64,000 bases of DNA from Streptomyces sp. CB01201 (GCF_002803085.1 NZ_NNBJ01000012.1:186001-250000), one strand, 5' to 3'. Shown: positions 50,679 through 59,182, numbered from the stretch's first letter. Notes: generated by a model not told the origin, from the sequence alone. A program made the numbers and translations.

Positions 50679-51764
50679 ATGACGACGCCCACGATCGAGC
50701 TCAAGCCCACCTCGCACCCGCTGTCCGACGCGGAGCGCGAGGCGATTCTGGCCAGCCCCGGTTTCGGCCGCCACTTCACCGACAACATGGTGACGGTCCG
50801 CTGGACCGAGGGCCGCGGCTGGCACGACGCCCAGCTGGTGCCGTACGCCCCGCTGTCCATGGACCCGGCCAACATGACGCTGCACTACGCGCAGACGATC
50901 TTCGAGGGCCTGAAGGCGTACCGCCAGCCCGACGGCACGGTCGCCACCTTCCGGCCCGAGGCCAACGCCGAGCGCTTCCAGAACTCGGCCCGCCGCATCG
51001 CGATGCCCGCGCTCCCCACCGACCTCTTCATCGCCGCCTGTGACGCGCTGATCCAGCAGGACAAGGCATGGGTCCCGTCCACCGGAGAGGCCTCCCTCTA
51101 CCTGCGCCCGTTCATGATCGCGACCGAGGTCGGCCTGGGTGTGCGCCCGGCGAACGAGTACCTGTTCATCGTGATCGCCTCCCCGGCCGGCGCCTACTTC
51201 CCCGGCGGCGTGCAGCCCGTCTCGGTCTGGCTGTCCGAGGAGTACGTGCGCGCCGTCAAGGGCGGCACCGGCGCGGCCAAGACCGGCGGCAACTACGCGG
51301 CCTCCCTCGTCGCCCAGGCCGAGGCCGCCCAGCACGGCTGCGACCAGGTGGTCTGGCTCGACGCCGTCGAGCACCGCTGGATCGAGGAGATGGGCGGCAT
51401 GAACCTGTACTTCGTGTACGGGAACAAGATCGTCACGCCCGAGCTGACCGGTTCGCTGCTCCCCGGCATCACCCGTGACTCCCTCCTGAAGATCGCCCGC
51501 GACCTCGGCTACGAGGCCGTCGAGGGCCGGATCTCCACGGAGGACTGGAAGCGGGACAACGAGAACGGCACCCTGACCGAGGTGTTCGCCTGCGGCACCG
51601 CCGCGGTCATCACACCGGTCGGCTCGGTGAAGTCGGCGCGGGCCAACTGGACGCAGGGCGACGGCGAGCCGGGCGAGGTCACGATGAAGCTGCGCAAGGC
51701 GCTGCTCGACCTCCAGACCGGGGTGACCCCGGACCCGCACGGCTGGATGCACCCGCTGGGCTAG
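50679..51764 (+). CDS. ilvE: Branched-chain amino acid aminotransferase
   Basis: A 361-aa fold-type IV PLP enzyme. The PLP lysine lies in GGTGAAKTGGNYAAS; TIFEGLKAYRQPDGT and EMGGMNLYFVY are family motifs. It transaminates 2-keto acids to valine, leucine and isoleucine, completing the pathway served by ilvBNC, leuB and cimA. ATG 50679 follows GAAGGAC; a GTG at 50661 is possible. The 180-bp gap after the leuB terminator holds a possible GATAAT -10 at 50576. Confidence 0.95.
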   Translation: MTTPTIELKPTSHPLSDAEREAILASPGFGRHFTDNMVTVRWTEGRGWHDAQLVPYAPLSMDPANMTLHYAQTIFEGLKAYRQPDGTVATFRPEANAERFQNSARRIAMPALPTDLFIAACDALIQQDKAWVPSTGEASLYLRPFMIATEVGLGVRPANEYLFIVIASPAGAYFPGGVQPVSVWLSEEYVRAVKGGTGAAKTGGNYAASLVAQAEAAQHGCDQVVWLDAVEHRWIEEMGGMNLYFVYGNKIVTPELTGSLLPGITRDSLLKIARDLGYEAVEGRISTEDWKRDNENGTLTEVFACGTAAVITPVGSVKSARANWTQGDGEPGEVTMKLRKALLDLQTGVTPDPHGWMHPLG

Positions 51765-51771
51765 GCGGCAC

Positions 51772-51795
51772 TTCCGGGGGCTCGCGCCCCCGGAA
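51772..51795 (+). terminator. ilvE terminator hairpin 1
   Basis: TTCCGGGGGC-TCGC-GCCCCCGGAA, a perfect 10-bp stem with a 4-nt loop, 7 nt after the ilvE stop. No T tract, but a second, larger palindrome follows. Confidence 0.75.
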
Positions 51796-51798
51796 CGG

Positions 51799-53244
51799 CT
51801 AAACGCCGGAGGGGCTGGATGCCGGGCTGATCTCAGCCCCGGCATCCAGCCCCTCCGGCGCGTCCGCCCGGCGTGGCGTCAGGATCAGGTACGCCAGCCC
51901 TCCCACGACCCCCGATATGAGGAAGCTGCAGTCCACCCCGCCGGTCCAACTCAGCAGCGGGCCCTGGTAGTTGGGCAGGGAGACGGCCAGCAGGCCGGCG
52001 CCCGCGCCGAGCGCCCAGGCGGCCACCGCGCGCAGGTTCCAGCCGGAGCGGTACCAGTAGATCCCGCCCCGGGAGCGGCGGTTGAAGACCTGGAGGGCGT
52101 CCGCGTCGTACACGCCGCGACAGCGCACGAAGCCGATCAGGGTGATCACGGCCCAGGGGGTGCCGATCGCCGTGAGCAGCAGGACGAACGAGGTCATCGC
52201 GGCCTGCGCGTCCCAGGCGAAGTGGCCCGCGAAGACGCACACCGTGGCGACGCCGGCCACCGCGAACGTGGCCTGGGTGCGCGAGGCGCGCGGCAGGATC
52301 GCGTCCAGGTCCAGGCCCATCGAGTAGAGCATCAGACCCGCGTTGCCCACCGAGCCGGCCGAGGCCGCGAGCAGCAGCGGCACCAGGTACCAGCCGGGCG
52401 CGGCGGCGACCAGCGGGCCCGCGTAGTCGGTGGCCGCGCGGGCCGCGTACGCCGTGAACGTGCCGAAGAGCTGCGGGATCAGCAGGCCCGCGGTCAGGCC
52501 CAGCCAGGTGGCGTGCAGGACGCGGCGCGGGCGGTGGCGGGTCGGCGAGATGTAGCGGGTGTAGTCGCCGAGCAGGGTGATGAACGCGATCGGCCCGCTG
52601 AGCCCGGCCGCGACGAGCGCGAGCAGCCAGGTCGGCCAGAACGAGCCGAGCAGATAGCCGCCCGCGTCCGGCAGCGCGGCGGTGCTGAAGTGCGGTGCGT
52701 AGGCGACGACTCCGAGGATCAGCAGGGCGGTCATGCCCACCGCGAGGATGCGGGAGAGCCGCAGCATCACGCGGTAGCCGTAGACCGCGCCGATGACGGT
52801 GGCGGCGGCGAGCAGCGCGTACACGATCGAGTACGAGACCCCGCCGGTCGGCAGGCCGAACAGCCGGTGCAGTACGCCCGTCATCGCGTCCCCGCCGATC
52901 CACACGGTCAGGGCGGTGTAGCCGAGCGAGAGCAGCAGGCCCACGATCGAGCCCACCAGCCGTCCCCGTACGCCGAATTGGGCGCCGGAGGACGTCGACA
53001 GATTGGTCGCGGTGCGCAGTGAGACGAGCGCGAGCGGGGCCGTCAGGAGCGTGCCGAGCGCGGTGCCGGCCGCGACCGCGCCGATCGAGGCCCACCAGCC
53101 GAGCCCGAAGGAGACCGGCAGCCAGCCGAAGACGATCACCCCGAGGCAGAGGTTCGAGCCGAGCAGGATCGACACGAGGTCGCGCGGCCCGCTGGTGCGT
53201 TCCGCCTCCGGGACCGTATCGACTCCGCGCTGTTCTATGGGCAT
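51799..53244 (-). CDS. NCS1 family (purine-cytosine permease-like) transporter
   Basis: A 481-aa membrane protein with about 12 hydrophobic segments. The NCS1 layout is recognisable: VSILLGSNLCLGVIVFGWLP near the start and LLGDYTRYISPTRHRPRR in the middle. These proton- or sodium-coupled carriers import cytosine, purines, allantoin or hydantoins. It is divergent from the urease-like genes (139 bp apart), which suggests import of their substrate or a precursor. ATG 53244 follows GAGAGGCC. The last ~19 residues are encoded by a long palindrome. Confidence 0.88.
   Translation of the reverse strand: MPIEQRGVDTVPEAERTSGPRDLVSILLGSNLCLGVIVFGWLPVSFGLGWWASIGAVAAGTALGTLLTAPLALVSLRTATNLSTSSGAQFGVRGRLVGSIVGLLLSLGYTALTVWIGGDAMTGVLHRLFGLPTGGVSYSIVYALLAAATVIGAVYGYRVMLRLSRILAVGMTALLILGVVAYAPHFSTAALPDAGGYLLGSFWPTWLLALVAAGLSGPIAFITLLGDYTRYISPTRHRPRRVLHATWLGLTAGLLIPQLFGTFTAYAARAATDYAGPLVAAAPGWYLVPLLLAASAGSVGNAGLMLYSMGLDLDAILPRASRTQATFAVAGVATVCVFAGHFAWDAQAAMTSFVLLLTAIGTPWAVITLIGFVRCRGVYDADALQVFNRRSRGGIYWYRSGWNLRAVAAWALGAGAGLLAVSLPNYQGPLLSWTGGVDCSFLISGVVGGLAYLILTPRRADAPEGLDAGAEISPASSPSGV
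51804..51860. repeat. 57-bp near-perfect palindrome inside the permease 3' end
   Basis: CGCCGGAGGGGCTGGATGCC and its complement pair for 23 bp, with one bulge near a short loop at about 51828-51834. It serves as a second terminator for ilvE and also codes the permease C terminus. The arm resembles the AACGCCGGACGGGCTGAAGA module at 14961. Confidence 0.9.
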
Positions 53245-53282
53245 GCCGGGGCCTCTCGCTCTGGGGTCACTCGTCGTGGAGT

Positions 53283-53297
53283 TTGAGTGCCGCTCAA
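53283..53297. promoter_or_regulatory. Operator-like palindrome TTGAG-TGCCG-CTCAA
   Basis: Perfect 5-bp half-sites, 39 bp from the permease start and 87 bp from the urease start. A 12/15 match recurs at 53352-53366. Confidence 0.55.
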
Positions 53298-53351
53298 TGT
53301 GACGCACACCAAGCCATGACGTCAATGCTTCCCGTCTGTGAAATCTCTGGT

Positions 53352-53366
53352 TAGAGTGACGTTCAA
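53352..53366. promoter_or_regulatory. Second operator-like site over the urease -10
   Basis: TAGAGTGACGTTCAA shares 12 of 15 positions with the first site, and its first six bases TAGAGT fit a -10 hexamer for the urease-like operon. A repressor bound here would block transcription. Confidence 0.5.
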
Positions 53367-53383
53367 ACAGGAGGTGTGGTGAC

Positions 53384-54079
53384 GTGCGACTGACCCCGAC
53401 GGAACGTGACCGGCTGCTTTTGTTCGGTGCCGCGGAACTGGCCCGGGCCCGCAGGGCCCGGGGGCTGCGGCTGAACGTGCCGGAGGCGACCGCGCTGATC
53501 GCGGACACCGTGTGCGAGGCGGCCCGCGACGGCCGGCGGCTGGCCGAGGCCATCGAGGCGGCCCGGTCCGTGCTCGGCCCCGACGACGTGCTGCCCGGCG
53601 TGTCCGACGTGGTCACCGAGGTGCACGTGGAGGCCGTCTTCGACGACGGCTCCCGGCTCGCGGTGGTCTCCGACCCCATCGGCGGCACGGCCGGGCGGAA
53701 CGCGCCCGGCGCGCTCCTTCCCGGCGCGGGCTACCCGGAGGCGGACCCGGTGGTGCGGCTCACCGTGACCAACACGGCCACCGTGCCCGTCTCGGTCACC
53801 TCGCACTTCCACTTCTTCGAGGCCAACCCGCGGCTCGACTTCGACCGGGCCGCCGCCTACGGCATGCGGCTGTGCGTGCCCGCCGGCTCCTCGGTCAGGT
53901 TCGGGCCCGGCGAGAGCGAGGAGGTCGGCCTGGTCCCCATCGGCGGCGACCGTGTCGCGATCGGCTTCGCGGGCCTGGTCGACGGCCCCCTTGACGCGCC
54001 CGGCGCCAAGGACGAGGCCCTGCGCAGGGCCGCCGCCTGCGGATACCTCGGAACCGGCGTGCGAGAGGGAGACAAGTGA
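53384..54079 (+). CDS. ureA: Fused urease gamma-beta subunit (UreAB)
   Basis: A 231-aa protein. Residues 1-100 are a urease gamma domain (MRLTPTERDRLLLFGAAELA, LNVPEATALIADTVCEAARDG) and residues about 118-225 a beta domain (VSVTSHFHFFEANPRLDFDR, RFGPGESEEVGLVPIGG). Gamma-beta fusion is known in some ureases. It forms the structural frame around UreC. GTG 53384 follows GGAGG. Its stop overlaps the ureC start by one base, so the two are co-translated. Confidence 0.92.
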   Translation: MRLTPTERDRLLLFGAAELARARRARGLRLNVPEATALIADTVCEAARDGRRLAEAIEAARSVLGPDDVLPGVSDVVTEVHVEAVFDDGSRLAVVSDPIGGTAGRNAPGALLPGAGYPEADPVVRLTVTNTATVPVSVTSHFHFFEANPRLDFDRAAAYGMRLCVPAGSSVRFGPGESEEVGLVPIGGDRVAIGFAGLVDGPLDAPGAKDEALRRAAACGYLGTGVREGDK

Positions 54080-55761
54080 TGGACCCGTACGAGTACGCCT
54101 CCGTGCACGGCCCCCGCGCCGGGGACCGGATCCGGCTCGGGGACTCCGGCCTGACCGTGCGCGTCGAGTCCGACTCGCAGGCGCCGGGTGACGAGTTCCT
54201 CGCGGGCTTCGGCAAGACGGCCCGGGACGGGCTGCATCTGAAGGCCGCCGCCGTCCGCGAGACCTGCGACGTCGTGATCAGCAACGTCGTCGTCATCGAC
54301 GCGGTGCAGGGCATCCGCAAGGTGTCCATCGGCATCCGCGAGGGACGCATCTGCTCGATCGGGCGGGCCGGGAACCCGGACACGCTCGACGGCGTGGACG
54401 TGGTCGTCGGCACCGGCACCTCGATCGTCTCCGGTGAGGGGCTGATCGCCACCGCCGGTGCCGTCGACACCCATGTGCATCTGCTGTCCCCGCGCATCAT
54501 GGAGGCCTCGCTCGCGTCCGGCGTCACGACCATCATCGGGCAGGAGTTCGGCCCGGTCTGGGGTGTGGGCGTCAACTCGCCCTGGGCGCTGCGCAACGCC
54601 TTCGCCGCGTTCGATGCGTGGCCGGTCAACATCGGTTTCCTGGGCCGGGGTTCGTCCTCGGACGGGGCTCCGCTGGTGGAGGCTTTGGCGGAGGGCGGTG
54701 CGTGCGGGTTCAAGGTGCACGAGGACATGGGTGCGCACACCCGGGCGCTGGACACGGCGTTGCGGGTGGCGGAGGAGCACGATGTGCAGGTCGCCCTGCA
54801 CAGTGACGGGTTGAACGAGTGCCTGACGGTCGAGGACACCTTGAAGGTGCTGGAGGGGCGGACCATTCACGCCTTCCACATCGAGGGGTGTGGTGGTGGG
54901 CATGTGCCGAACGTGCTGAAGATGGCGGGGGTGCCGAATGTGATCGGTTCGTCCACGAATCCGACGCTGCCGTTCGGGCGGGACGCGGTCGCGGAGCACT
55001 ACGGCATGATCGTCTCGGTCCATGATCTGAAGACGGATCTGCCGGGGGACGCGGCGATGGCCCGGGACCGGATCCGGGCGGGGACGATGGGTGCCGAGGA
55101 CGTGCTGCACGATCTGGGGGCGATCGGGATCACGTCCTCGGACGCGCAGGGCATGGGCCGGGCCGGTGAGACGGTGCGGCGCACGTTCGCGATGGCCGGG
55201 AAGATGAAGGCGGAGCTGGGTCCGCTGGAGGGCGACGGGGACGGTGACGACAACGCGCGGGTCCTGCGGTACATGGCGAAGCTGACCATCAATCCCGCCA
55301 TCGCGCACGGCCTCGCGCACGAGATCGGCTCCATCGAGATCGGCAAGATGGCCGACATCGTGCTGTGGCGCCCGGCCTACTTCGGCGCCAAACCGCAGAT
55401 GGTCCTCAAGTCCGGTTTCCCCGCCTGGGGCGTCACCGGCGACCCCAACGCGGCAACCGACACCTGTGAACCGCTCGTCCTGGGGCCCCTGTTCGGGGCG
55501 CACGGCGGGACCGCCGCCGAGCTGTCCGTCGCCTTCGTGGCGAAGGCCGCCCTCGACCAGGGCGGCGACCAGCTGCCCACCCGCCGCCGCCGGGTCGCGG
55601 TACGCGGCACCCGCGGCATCGGCCCCGCCGACCTGCTGCTCAACTCCCGTACCGGAGCGGTCGGCGTGGACGGCCGCACCGGACTCGTCACCCTCGACGG
55701 CGACCCGCTGCGCTCCGAACCGGCCGACTCCGTCTCCCTCAACCGCCTCTACTTCCTGTAA
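54079..55761 (+). CDS. ureC: Urease alpha-subunit-like protein (UreC), divergent flap
   Basis: A 560-aa amidohydrolase. All nickel ligands of urease have equivalents: H132 and H134 (DTHVHLL), carbamylated Lys K212 (GFKVHED), H241 (VALHSD), H267 (HAFHIEG) and D355 (SSDAQGMGR). The mobile flap differs: the usual C-H-H reads V314-H315-D316 (SVHDLK), so the flap cysteine is lost but the general-acid His remains. No ureDEFG accessory genes follow. The next gene, 11 bp away, is agmatine deiminase. It could be a second urease or act on another ureido or guanidino compound. Confidence 0.88.
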   Translation: MDPYEYASVHGPRAGDRIRLGDSGLTVRVESDSQAPGDEFLAGFGKTARDGLHLKAAAVRETCDVVISNVVVIDAVQGIRKVSIGIREGRICSIGRAGNPDTLDGVDVVVGTGTSIVSGEGLIATAGAVDTHVHLLSPRIMEASLASGVTTIIGQEFGPVWGVGVNSPWALRNAFAAFDAWPVNIGFLGRGSSSDGAPLVEALAEGGACGFKVHEDMGAHTRALDTALRVAEEHDVQVALHSDGLNECLTVEDTLKVLEGRTIHAFHIEGCGGGHVPNVLKMAGVPNVIGSSTNPTLPFGRDAVAEHYGMIVSVHDLKTDLPGDAAMARDRIRAGTMGAEDVLHDLGAIGITSSDAQGMGRAGETVRRTFAMAGKMKAELGPLEGDGDGDDNARVLRYMAKLTINPAIAHGLAHEIGSIEIGKMADIVLWRPAYFGAKPQMVLKSGFPAWGVTGDPNAATDTCEPLVLGPLFGAHGGTAAELSVAFVAKAALDQGGDQLPTRRRRVAVRGTRGIGPADLLLNSRTGAVGVDGRTGLVTLDGDPLRSEPADSVSLNRLYFL

Positions 55762-55772
55762 GGACCACGCTG

Positions 55773-56810
55773 ATGTCTGCTGCCGCCGACGGCTTCCGCA
55801 TGCCCGCCGAGTGGACCCCGCACGAGCGGACCTGGATGGCGTGGCCCGGCCCCAACGTCACCTTCCCGAACGAGGCCGAGCTGGCCGAGTCCCGCGCCGC
55901 CTGGGCCTCCGTCGCCCGCGCGGTGCGCCGCTTCGAGCCGGTCACCATGGTCGTCGGACCGGGCCAGGCGGAGAGCGCCCGCGCCCTGCTCGGCCCCGAC
56001 ATCGACCTCGTCGAGCGTGAACTCGACGACGCCTGGATGCGGGACATCGGGCCCACCTTCCTCACCGACGGCAAGGGCCGACTGGCCGCCGTGGACTGGA
56101 CGTTCAACGGCTGGGGCGCCCAGGACTGGGCGACCTGGGAGCACGACGCCAAGATCGGCGCCCATGTCTCGGACCTGGCGGGTGCGCGCACCTACAGCTC
56201 GCGCCTGGTCAACGAGGGCGGCGCCATCCACGTAGACGGCGAGGGCACGGTACTGCTCACCGAGACCGTGCAGCTCGGCCCCGAGCGCAACCCGGACTGG
56301 ACCCGCGAGGAGGTCGAGACGGAGATCCACGCCATGCTCGGCACCAGCAAGGCGATCTGGCTGCGGCGCGGCCTCACCGCCGACTACCCGCCGCACGGCT
56401 ACGGCACCCTCGGCCACGTCGACATCGTGGCCGCCTTCGCCCGGCCCGGCGTCGTGGTCGTCCACACCCAGCCCGACCCGGCCCACCCCGACCACGAACT
56501 CGGCAAGGAGAACGCGGCCCTGCTGCGCTCCCAGAAGGACGCCCGAGGCCGCTCCCTCGAAGTCGTCGAGATCCCCGCCCCCACCGTCATCAAGGACGAG
56601 CACGGCTGGGTCGACTACTCGTACATCAACCACTACCTCTGCAACGGCGGAGTGGTCCTGTGCGCCTTCGACGACCCGCGCGACGAGAACGCGGCAGGCG
56701 TCTTCCGCCGGCTGTTCCCCGAGCGCACGGTGACCCTCGTCGACGCCCGGACGATCTTCGCGGGCGGCGGCGGCATCCACTGCATCACCCAGCAGCAGCC
56801 CAAGGTGTGA
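55773..56810 (+). CDS. aguA: Agmatine deiminase (peptidyl-arginine deiminase family)
   Basis: A 345-aa protein of the agmatine/N-carbamoylputrescine pathway type. Signatures are MPAEWTPHERTWMAWP, DDAWMRDIGPTF, LVNEGGAIHVDGEG, GTLGHVDIVAAF and the nucleophile Cys 337 in GGGIHCITQQQ. It hydrolyses agmatine to N-carbamoylputrescine and ammonia. AAGGA precedes the ATG. It is the third gene of the urease-like operon; no N-carbamoylputrescine amidohydrolase of the nitrilase family (AguB) is in the window, leaving the next step open. Confidence 0.9.
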   Translation: MSAAADGFRMPAEWTPHERTWMAWPGPNVTFPNEAELAESRAAWASVARAVRRFEPVTMVVGPGQAESARALLGPDIDLVERELDDAWMRDIGPTFLTDGKGRLAAVDWTFNGWGAQDWATWEHDAKIGAHVSDLAGARTYSSRLVNEGGAIHVDGEGTVLLTETVQLGPERNPDWTREEVETEIHAMLGTSKAIWLRRGLTADYPPHGYGTLGHVDIVAAFARPGVVVVHTQPDPAHPDHELGKENAALLRSQKDARGRSLEVVEIPAPTVIKDEHGWVDYSYINHYLCNGGVVLCAFDDPRDENAAGVFRRLFPERTVTLVDARTIFAGGGGIHCITQQQPKV

Positions 56811-56854
56811 CCGCGGGCGGCGCCGGCGGGCGCATCGGGTAGAACTGACGGGTG

Positions 56855-57460
56855 ATGAGTCCCGCCGCCCGCCGCCGCAACACCGCTCCGCCCCGCGAGG
56901 AGGTGCTCGTCGCCGCCATGGCCACGATCGCCGAACGCGGACTCGACGGACTCACCATGGCCGGGCTCGGCCGCGAGGTCGGCATGTCCAGCGGGCACCT
57001 CCTCTACTACTTCCGCACCAAGGACGAGCTGCTGCTCCAGACCCTGGAGTGGAGCGAGGGCCGCCTCGGCGCCGAGCGGCGCGCCCTGCTCGCCCGGCCC
57101 GGCACCGTCCGCGAGCGCCTCGACGCCTATGTCGACCTGTACGTGCCGGACGGGCCGAGCGATCCGCACTGGATCCTGTGGCTTGAGGTCTGGAACCGTT
57201 CGCAGAACGCCGATGTGGCAGCCCGCGCCCGCCAGGCCGCCATCGAGGGCGCCTGGCACCGCGACCTGGCCGCGATACTCGCCGAGGGCGTCTCGCGCCG
57301 CGAGTTCCGCCCGGTCGACGCCGACCGTTTCGCCCACCGCCTGCGCGCCCTGCTGGACGGGTTCAGCGTGCATGTCGCCGTCGGCCTGCCCGGCACCGGA
57401 AGGGCCCAAGTGCTCGACCACGTAAGGGAGTTCGTGGACGAGACGCTGATGCGTCGCTGA
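56855..57460 (+). CDS. TetR family transcriptional regulator
   Basis: A 201-aa protein with an N-terminal HTH (LTMAGLGREVGMSSGHLLYY then FRTKDELLL) and a C-terminal domain like that of BetI-type regulators. It lies 44 bp after agmatine deiminase, inside the cluster, and is a candidate for binding the paired operators between permease and urease genes. A GTG at 56852 is an alternative start and has a weak -10 (TAGAAC) 6 nt upstream. Confidence 0.88.
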   Translation: MSPAARRRNTAPPREEVLVAAMATIAERGLDGLTMAGLGREVGMSSGHLLYYFRTKDELLLQTLEWSEGRLGAERRALLARPGTVRERLDAYVDLYVPDGPSDPHWILWLEVWNRSQNADVAARARQAAIEGAWHRDLAAILAEGVSRREFRPVDADRFAHRLRALLDGFSVHVAVGLPGTGRAQVLDHVREFVDETLMRR

Positions 57461-57559
57461 GCCGTGCCCGGCGCGGGGAACGCAACGCACGCAAGTAGGC
57501 CCGATCGTTGCGCCCGGACGCCTTGTCCGCCGGGCGGCCCTGCGCCACCGTGGGCGTCC

Positions 57560-58873
57560 ATGGGACGAGAGCAGTGGAAGAAGATCTGGGTCGGTTCGGC
57601 CGGCAACATGGTCGAGTGGTTCGACTGGTTCGTGTACGCCACGTTCGCCGTCTACTTCGCGGACGCGTTCTTCCCGAAGGGCAATGAGACCGCCAACCTC
57701 ATGAACACCATGGGGATCTTCGCGGTGGGCTTCTTCATGCGGCCGGTCGGCGGCTGGCTGCTCGGCCGGATCGGCGACCGCAAGGGCCGCAAGGCGGCCC
57801 TCACGCTGACCGTCACCCTCATGTCCGCCTCCGCGATCCTGATCGCCGCCGCCCCCACCTACGCGGTCGCCGGATACGGGGGAGTGGCCGTCCTGCTGGT
57901 CGCCCGCCTGCTGCAAGGGCTCTCCGTCGGCGGCGAGTACGCGGCCAGCGCCACCTACCTCACCGAGGCATCCGACCCGAAGAAGCGCGGCTTCGCCTCC
58001 AGCTTCCAGTACGTGTCGATGACCGCGGGCCAGCTCATCGGCCTCGGCCTCCAGATCGTGATGCAGCGCAGCCTCTCGGACGCGGCCCTGCACAGCTGGG
58101 GCTGGCGCGTCCCCTTCATCGTCGGCGCCCTCGGGGCGGCCGTCGTCTTCTATCTGCGCCGCTCCATGCTGGAGACCGAGGTCTACGAGGAGTCCGGCGC
58201 GGCCCGCGACGAGGACCGGGGCACCCTGAAGGCGCTGTGGGCCCACAAGCGCGAGGCGCTCCTGGTCATGGCGCTCACCATGGGCGGCACGGTCGCGTAC
58301 TACACCTACACGACGTACCTCACGAAGTTCCTGTCCAAGAGCGCGGGCATGGACAAGTCGACCGCCTCGCTCGTGAGCTTCTGCGCCCTGTTCGTGTTCA
58401 TGTGCGTCCAGCCGCTCGCGGGCGCGCTGTCCGACCGGATCGGGCGCCGCCCGCTCCTGATCACCTTCGCCGTCGGCTCCACCTTCCTGACCGTGCCGAT
58501 CATGACGATGCTCAAGCACGCGGGCACCTTCTGGCCGGCCTTCGGCCTCGCCCTGCTCGCCCTGCTCGTGGTCACCGGCTACACCTCGATCAACGCCTGC
58601 GTGAAGGCCGAGCTCTTCCCGACCGGCATCCGCGCCCTCGGTGTCGCCCTGCCCTACGCCCTCGCGAACGCGCTGTTCGGCGGGACCGCCGAATACGTGG
58701 CGCTGTGGTTCAAGAAGGCCGGCGCCGAGTCCGGGTTCTACTGGTACGTGGCGGGCTGCGCCGCCGTGTCCCTGGTCGTCTACCTGACCATGCGCGAGAC
58801 GCGCGACATCGATCTCCACCGGGTCAAGGACGAGCCCCTGCGCACCCAGGCCGAACCGGTTCCGACGAATTAG
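57560..58873 (+). CDS. MFS metabolite:H+ symporter family transporter
   Basis: A 437-aa carrier with 12 hydrophobic segments. GNMVEWFDWFVYATFAVYFA, GRIGDRKGRKAALT, LQGLSVGGEYAASATYLTE and LSDRIGRRPLL are the hallmarks of the metabolite:H+ symporter group that includes alpha-ketoglutarate, proline/betaine and shikimate permeases. It is likely an uptake system for a small organic acid or zwitterion used by the cluster. The ATG at 57560 is chosen from alignment of the first segment; no strong ribosome site is seen. Confidence 0.88.
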   Translation: MGREQWKKIWVGSAGNMVEWFDWFVYATFAVYFADAFFPKGNETANLMNTMGIFAVGFFMRPVGGWLLGRIGDRKGRKAALTLTVTLMSASAILIAAAPTYAVAGYGGVAVLLVARLLQGLSVGGEYAASATYLTEASDPKKRGFASSFQYVSMTAGQLIGLGLQIVMQRSLSDAALHSWGWRVPFIVGALGAAVVFYLRRSMLETEVYEESGAARDEDRGTLKALWAHKREALLVMALTMGGTVAYYTYTTYLTKFLSKSAGMDKSTASLVSFCALFVFMCVQPLAGALSDRIGRRPLLITFAVGSTFLTVPIMTMLKHAGTFWPAFGLALLALLVVTGYTSINACVKAELFPTGIRALGVALPYALANALFGGTAEYVALWFKKAGAESGFYWYVAGCAAVSLVVYLTMRETRDIDLHRVKDEPLRTQAEPVPTN

Positions 58874-58945
58874 CGCAGGTCGGCGGGGCGCCCGGATGGT
58901 GAGACCCCGGCTCGGGCCCCCCGGCCCATGTGGCAGACTGCCAGC

Positions 58946-59002
58946 GTGCTCGCTTCCGACATGATTATGGACAGCAGCGCGCCGGTCCGCAGTGACCGCT
59001 GA
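58946..59002 (+). CDS. Candidate cimA leader peptide
   Basis: An 18-codon ORF from a GTG 6 nt after CAGACT: MLASDMIMDSSAPVRSDR. Within it an ATG at 58961 begins a 13-codon form. It contains one Ile, one Leu and one Val, so a link to isoleucine supply is weak, but it is followed by an intrinsic terminator ahead of cimA. It may be leaderless. Confidence 0.4.
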   Translation: MLASDMIMDSSAPVRSDR

Positions 59003-59053
59003 AACCGTGGACACCTCCCGCGGCAGCGGACATCGTGCCCCAGACCCGCGCGC

Positions 59054-59082
59054 AGACCTCTCGCACCCGCGAGGGGTCTTTT
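59054..59082 (+). terminator. Intrinsic terminator in the cimA leader (attenuator)
   Basis: AGACCTCTCG (59054-59063) pairs with CGAGGGGTCT (59070-59079) with one G-T wobble and a 6-nt loop CACCCG, followed by TTTT. It lies 100 nt before the cimA start. An upstream AGACCCGCG copy at 59042 could compete for the 3' arm. Confidence 0.8.
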
Positions 59083-59182
59083 CGTTTACCGGCCCCCACC
59101 ACGGCCGGGGCGAGGAGCGCGACGACGGGGGCAAGTGGAGCCATGAGTTCGGAGCCACTCACCCGACAGGAGTCAGATCAGC

